Shown piece by piece: positions 59,787 through 64,000 of a DNA stretch of 64,000 bases. The position numbers and the translations under genes are program-made. The notes beneath the pieces are model-generated. The model was not told the DNA's origin, searched no databases, and worked only from the letters and a program-made list of their open reading frames with translations. Numbering within the stretch: the first letter of the stretch is position 1; every line of letters begins with the position of its first letter. Origin of the DNA: Microbacterium sp. MYb62 (GTDB taxonomy: Bacteria > Actinomycetota > Actinomycetes > Actinomycetales > Microbacteriaceae); NCBI RefSeq assembly GCF_002979475.1, contig NZ_PCOY01000007.1:62001-126000 (forward strand), given 5' to 3'.

Positions 59787-61427
59787 TTACTCGCCGGCCT
59801 TGCTGATCTCGTACACGATCGGCCAGCTGTCCCAGCCGTACTCGACGTTGTCGACGAGCGTGGAGAAACCGGCGTTGGTCGAGCGGTACCAGAGCGGCAG
59901 GACGGGCAGGTCCGCGAACAGGACCTCCTGCGCCTGCTCGAAGAGCTTGTTGCCCTCCTCGACCGACGGAGCCGTTGCGCCCTCCTGCACGAGCTTGTCG
60001 TACTCGGGGTTCGCGTAGTCGCCGTCGTTCGAGCCGGCACCGGTGATGAACAGCGCACCCAGGATGTTGTACGCACCCGGGTAGTCGAACTGCCAGCCCG
60101 AACGCGTCGCCGCGTTCAGCGTGCGGTTCTTGATCTCCTCGCGGAGCGTCGCCAGGTCGGGGAAGGACTGACCTGCGGCGTCGATGCCCAGCGTGTTCTT
60201 GATCTGGTTCGAGACTGCGTCGACCCATGCCTGGTGTCCGCCGTCGGCGTTGTACGCGATGGTGAACGTGCCGCTCCACGGCGCGATGGCGTCGGCTTGG
60301 GCCCACAGATCCTTCGCCTTGGCGGCGTCGGCGTGCGTGACCTCGGAACCGGCGATCTCGTCGTTCCAGCCCGCGATGACCGGCGAGGTGTAGTCGACGG
60401 CCGGCGTGCGCGTGCCCTCGAAGATCACATCTGTGATCTCTTCACGGTCGATCGCGTAGGAGATGGCCTGACGGCGCAGGTTGCCCTCTTCGTCGTTGCC
60501 GAAGTGGGCGAGGCGCGCCGGGATGGTCAGGCCTTCCCAGATCGCGGCCGGCTGGTCGACGGCACGGTCGCCCAGGTCGTCCTTGTACGTGGCCAGAGCC
60601 GTCGGCGGCACGCCGGGGTTGAGCACGTCGAGGTTGTCCGAGAGCAGGTCGGTGTACGCGGCCTCGGCGGTAGCGTAGCTGACGAGGTCGACTCCGCCGT
60701 TCTGTGCCTTGCGCGGACCGTCGTAGTTCTTGTTCGGGAGAAGCGAGATCACGGAGTCGTGCTCCCACTTGTCGAGCACGTACGGGCCGTTGCCCACGGG
60801 GGCCTGACCGAACGCGTCGGGGTCCTCGAAGAACGACTCGGGCAGCGGAGCGAACACCTGGTAGCCGAGCGTGGTCGGGAAGTCCGACTGCGGAGCAGCG
60901 AGCTCGACGGTGAAGGTCGTGTCATCGACGACCTCGAGGGCGAGGGAGTCCTCGACCACGATGGAGCCGTCTTCGCCACCGTCGTTGTACCCGGCGAAGT
61001 TCGCGAACCACCACTGGTTCTCGAACGAGGCATCCGACGCGGCGTACTGCCACGCGTCGACGAAGGACTCAGCGGTCACGGGGGTGTCGTCGCTGAACTT
61101 CTCCCCCTCCTTGATCTTGATGGTCCAGTTCTGGTTGTCGTCCGACTCGATCGACTCGGCGAGCTCGTTGGCGAGAGCGCCATCAGCTTCGTAGTAGACG
61201 AGACCGGCGAAGATGTTCTGCAGAACGAGTCCGCCACCGACCTCGTTGGTCACGGCCGGGAGGAGCGGGTTCTGGGGCTCGTTGCTCTGAACCGTGACGA
61301 TTCCGGTCGACGCTTCGCCGCCTTCTTCGCCGCTGCCGTTGTCGCCGCCGGATGCGCAGCCGGCGAGAGCGATCGCGCCGACGGCGAGCAGAGCGGTGCC
61401 CGCGAGGGCAGTCCTGTTTCTTTTCAC
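59787..61427 (-). CDS. Family 5 extracellular solute-binding lipoprotein (oligopeptide)
   Basis: A 546-residue lipoprotein of the OppA/DppA family. The signal peptide has a lipobox (IALAGC, lipidated C24), then a Gly/Glu linker and the bilobal binding domain (GLVYYEADGALANELAES, ITDVIFEGTRTP, NIxG-type ends). It captures the substrate outside the membrane for the permeases. The start is GTG at 61425-61427, preceded by AGGAGG at the right distance. It is the first gene of the operon and likely the most highly expressed. Confidence 0.94.
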   Translation of the reverse strand: MKRNRTALAGTALLAVGAIALAGCASGGDNGSGEEGGEASTGIVTVQSNEPQNPLLPAVTNEVGGGLVLQNIFAGLVYYEADGALANELAESIESDDNQNWTIKIKEGEKFSDDTPVTAESFVDAWQYAASDASFENQWWFANFAGYNDGGEDGSIVVEDSLALEVVDDTTFTVELAAPQSDFPTTLGYQVFAPLPESFFEDPDAFGQAPVGNGPYVLDKWEHDSVISLLPNKNYDGPRKAQNGGVDLVSYATAEAAYTDLLSDNLDVLNPGVPPTALATYKDDLGDRAVDQPAAIWEGLTIPARLAHFGNDEEGNLRRQAISYAIDREEITDVIFEGTRTPAVDYTSPVIAGWNDEIAGSEVTHADAAKAKDLWAQADAIAPWSGTFTIAYNADGGHQAWVDAVSNQIKNTLGIDAAGQSFPDLATLREEIKNRTLNAATRSGWQFDYPGAYNILGALFITGAGSNDGDYANPEYDKLVQEGATAPSVEEGNKLFEQAQEVLFADLPVLPLWYRSTNAGFSTLVDNVEYGWDSWPIVYEISKAGE

Positions 61428-61586
61428 TTTTCGTCCTCCTGTGGACAGTGCTGAGTCTGCACGCTCACCGTCGAGCACGCAGGGATACCTGAGCGTAACC
61501 CGCGGCCTCCTCGTGGCCGTCCTCAGCTAACGAACTGTTACTGAGTGGTGACCATCCGAAACATCGGCGAAACACGGGGAAATGCG

Positions 61587-61626
61587 AGACGGTGCTGCGC
61601 TCCTCGACACCAGCGCAGCACCGTCT
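61587..61626 (-). terminator. Terminator of gcvP
   Basis: Perfect 15-base stem AGACGGTGCTGCGCT / AGCGCAGCACCGTCT around a 10-base loop. It lies 20 bases after the gcvP stop and before the promoter region of the transporter operon. The rest of 61428-61645 shows no gene. Confidence 0.92.
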
Positions 61627-61645
61627 GCTCACAAGAGCACGCGAC

Positions 61646-64000
61646 TCAGGCGAAAGCCTCCACCGGCGGGCAGGCGCAGACGAGGTTCCGGTCGCCGTAT
61701 GCCTGGTCGATGCGGCGCACAGGAGGCCAGTACTTCCCGGCGACCAGCGCAGGCACCGGATACGCGGCGTCCTCTCGCGAGTACGCGTGGTTCCACTCCC
61801 CCGCGATGAGCGACACCGCGGTGTGCGGAGCGTGCACCAGGGGGTTGTCGTCCGCAGGCCAGCGACCGGCGGCGACCGCCTCCGCCTCGGCCTTGATCAT
61901 GACCATCGCCTCGATGAAGCGCTCGATCTCGTCGAGGTCCTCCGACTCGGTCGGCTCGACCATGAGGGTGCCCGCGACGGGGAACGACATGGTCGGTGCG
62001 TGGAAGCCGTAGTCGATGAGGCGCTTGGCCACGTCGTCGACCGTGATGCCAGTCGCCTCCTTGAGCGGACGCAGGTCGAGGATGCACTCGTGCGCCACTC
62101 GCCCGTTCTCGCCGGTGTACAGCACCGGGAAGTGGCTGCCGAGGCGCTCGGCGATGTAGTTCGCGGAGAGCACCGCCGCCGCGGTGGCGCGGCGCAGACC
62201 ATCGGCCCCCATCATGCGCACGTAGGCCCACGAGATCGGCAGGATGCCGGCCGATCCGTAGGGTGCCGCCGAGATGACGCCGCCCTCGAACGTGTAGCCC
62301 CCGAAATGCTCGGCACTCTGGGCCAGCGGGTGCGAGGGCAGGAACGGCGCGAGGTGCGACTTCGCCGCGACCGGTCCGATGCCGGGGCCGCCGCCGCCGT
62401 GCGGGATCGCGAACGTCTTGTGCAGGTTGAGGTGCGAGACGTCGCCGCCCAGGTCGCCGAAGCGCGCATAACCGAGCAGCGCGTTGAGGTTCGCACCGTC
62501 GACGTACACCTGCCCGCCCGCGTCGTGCACGGCGGCCGTGATCTCGACGACCTGTTCCTCGTACACCCCGTGCGTGGAGGGGTAGGTGATCATCAGGGCC
62601 GAGAGGTCGTCGGCGTGCAGGGCGATCTTCGCGCGCAGGTCGTCGAGGTCGACGTTGCCGAGTTCGTCCGTCGCGACGACGACGACCTTCATGCCCGCGA
62701 GCACGGCCGAGGCCGCGTTCGTGCCGTGCGCCGACGACGGGATGAGGCAGACCGTGCGGTGCACGTCGCCGTTCGCGTGGTGGTAGCCGCGGATGGCGAG
62801 GAGACCCGCGAGTTCCCCCTGCGAACCGGCGTTCGGCTGCAGCGAGACCGCGTCGTACCCCGTGACCTCGGCGAGCCACCCTTCGAGCTGGTCGATGAGC
62901 TCGAGGTAGCCCTGCACGTCGGCGGCCGGTGCGAACGGGTGGATTCCGGCGAACTCCGGCCAGGTGATGGCAGCCATCTCGGTGGCCGCGTTGAGCTTCA
63001 TGGTGCACGAGCCCAGGGGGATCATGCCGCGATCGAGCGCGTAGTCGCGGTCGGAGAGGCTCTTCAGGTACCGCATCATGGCGGTCTCCGAGCGGTGCGA
63101 GTGGAAGACGGGGTGCGTGAGGTAGTCGTCCTGACGCCGCAGGTCTTCGGGGAGTGCCCGCAGCTTCTCGTTGCCGAAGAGGCCGAACGCCCGCTCGTTC
63201 CTGCCGCCGAAGACCATGGCGACCTGGTGCAGCTCGCCGAGCGTGGTGGTCTCGTCCACCGCGATGCCGACCGTGTCGGCGTCGGCGACGTGGAGCAGGA
63301 TGCCGTAGCCGTCGTGCGCCTGCGCGGCGTACTCGGCGGCGCGGCCGGGCACGCGCACCTGCAGGGTGTCGAAGAAGTTCGCGTGCACGATCTCGACACC
63401 GGCCTCGGTCAACCAGTCGCGCAGCAGCGCGGCCTTCGCGGTCGTCTGGGTCGCGATCTCGCGGAGCCCGTCTGGACCGTGGTAGACCGCATACATCGAG
63501 GCCATGACGGCCAGGAGCACCTGGGCGGTGCAGATGTTCGACGTGGCCTTCTCACGACGGATGTGCTGCTCACGGGTCTGCAGCGACAGGCGGTATGCGG
63601 GCTTGCCGTCGGCGTCGACGGACACTCCGACCAGGCGGCCGGGGAGCTGACGCTCGAGGCCGGAGCGGACAGCCATGTAGCCGGCGTGCGGCCCGCCGAA
63701 GCCCATGGGCACACCGAAGCGCTGGGTCGTGCCCACAGCCACATCCGCGCCGAGAGAGCCGGGTGAGGCGATCAGGGTCAGCGCGAGCAGGTCGGCGGCG
63801 GCGACGGCGAGAGCACCGGAGAGGTGCGCGGCATCGAACACGGCCGACGGATCCCAGACCCGTCCCGATGCCCCGGGGTACTGGACGAAGACGCCGAACA
63901 GGTCTGCCGGCAACTCCTCCCCTGCGGCGAAGTCGACCGGGACGATCTCGATGCCGAGTGCCTCTGCCCGCGTGGCGAGCATGGCCTTGGTCTGCGGAAG
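61646..64000 (-). CDS. gcvP: Glycine dehydrogenase (decarboxylating), P protein of the glycine cleavage system; 5' part outside the window
   Basis: The C-terminal 784 residues of a fused GcvPA-GcvPB P protein (normally about 950-960). The PLP lysine is in [18 protein letters not shown], with other landmarks [37 protein letters not shown] and the closing [19 protein letters not shown], each quoted in part. It decarboxylates glycine and passes the aminomethyl group to the lipoyl H protein. gcvT and gcvH are not visible in the window; they are expected just beyond its right edge if the operon is complete. Confidence 0.95.
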   Translation of the reverse strand, partial: LPQTKAMLATRAEALGIEIVPVDFAAGEELPADLFGVFVQYPGASGRVWDPSAVFDAAHLSGALAVAAADLLALTLIASPGSLGADVAVGTTQRFGVPMGFGGPHAGYMAVRSGLERQLPGRLVGVSVDADGKPAYRLSLQTREQHIRREKATSNICTAQVLLAVMASMYAVYHGPDGLREIATQTTAKAALLRDWLTEAGVEIVHANFFDTLQVRVPGRAAEYAAQAHDGYGILLHVADADTVGIAVDETTTLGELHQVAMVFGGRNERAFGLFGNEKLRALPEDLRRQDDYLTHPVFHSHRSETAMMRYLKSLSDRDYALDRGMIPLGSCTMKLNAATEMAAITWPEFAGIHPFAPAADVQGYLELIDQLEGWLAEVTGYDAVSLQPNAGSQGELAGLLAIRGYHHANGDVHRTVCLIPSSAHGTNAASAVLAGMKVVVVATDELGNVDLDDLRAKIALHADDLSALMITYPSTHGVYEEQVVEITAAVHDAGGQVYVDGANLNALLGYARFGDLGGDVSHLNLHKTFAIPHGGGGPGIGPVAAKSHLAPFLPSHPLAQSAEHFGGYTFEGGVISAAPYGSAGILPISWAYVRMMGADGLRRATAAAVLSANYIAERLGSHFPVLYTGENGRVAHECILDLRPLKEATGITVDDVAKRLIDYGFHAPTMSFPVAGTLMVEPTESEDLDEIERFIEAMVMIKAEAEAVAAGRWPADDNPLVHAPHTAVSLIAGEWNHAYSREDAAYPVPALVAGKYWPPVRRIDQAYGDRNLVCACPPVEAFA

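Noticed and set aside
1-64000. Insertion sequences, prophage, integrons or a genomic island
   Set aside because: No transposase, integrase or phage protein was seen, and base use is even; only the ars and MFS genes look possibly accessory.

Overview
The window is a chromosomal segment of a high-GC actinobacterium, most likely a Microbacteriaceae member close to Microbacterium. The evidence is the strongly GC-biased third codon positions, frequent GTG starts, 4-base ATGA/GTGA gene couplings, and actinobacterial marker families (AdnAB, UvrD2-NudC, DUF3107, DUF3117, UPF0182, YlbL-type PDZ-Lon protein). It is almost entirely genic, with no insertion sequence, prophage or CRISPR array. One RNA gene is visible, an initiator tRNA-Met at 3466-3539.

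Layout. 0-8.4 kb is the most accessory-looking part: a truncated HtrA-like protease, a convergent aminotransferase / omega-amidase-type hydrolase pair, tRNA-fMet with a strong terminator, a two-gene operon of an MFS transporter and a MerR regulator fused to a sliding-clamp-like domain, and a small arsenic cluster (flavoprotein-arsC divergent from arsR, with two ArsR-type operators). 8.4-28.7 kb is a conserved actinobacterial block: UPF0182, PDZ-Lon protein, Zincin_2 metalloprotease, an orphan protein resembling the zinc/leader-peptide-binding proteins of thiazole/oxazole peptide (TOMM) pathways, UvrD2, NudC, a kinase-like protein, the helicase-nuclease pair AdnB/AdnA, DUF3107, a small membrane protein, a ferritin-like protein and a DEAD-box helicase. 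From memory, this is the same order as Rv3193c to Rv3211 in Mycobacterium tuberculosis.

28.8-35.8 kb holds metabolic and membrane genes: DUF817, PHP phosphoesterase, EEP hydrolase, Xaa-Pro aminopeptidase, an APH-like kinase, an alpha/beta hydrolase and a stress-type membrane protein with a repetitive tail. 35.8-54.6 kb is a second conserved block: MgtE-N/CBS protein, DUF1003, Mrp, TatB, O-methyltransferase, DUF3117, lysine/diaminopimelate genes (dapE, dapD, dapC), citrate synthase, ferredoxin, AzlCD with its regulator, a secreted SLT-like protein and TypA. 54.7-64 kb carries a CPBP protease, a PH-domain protein, an oligopeptide ABC transporter operon (substrate-binding protein, two permeases, fused double ATPase) with an intercistronic hairpin, and the 3' part of gcvP.

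The strongest leads for new biology are the orphan TOMM-like protein in the DNA-repair neighbourhood, the MerR/sliding-clamp fusion controlling an MFS pump, the exporter-less ars cluster with a cysteine-tailed flavoprotein, a structured leader RNA before the secreted SLT-like gene, and an AGRTC pentamer tandem repeat between two terminators. Much of the rest is conserved core genome.
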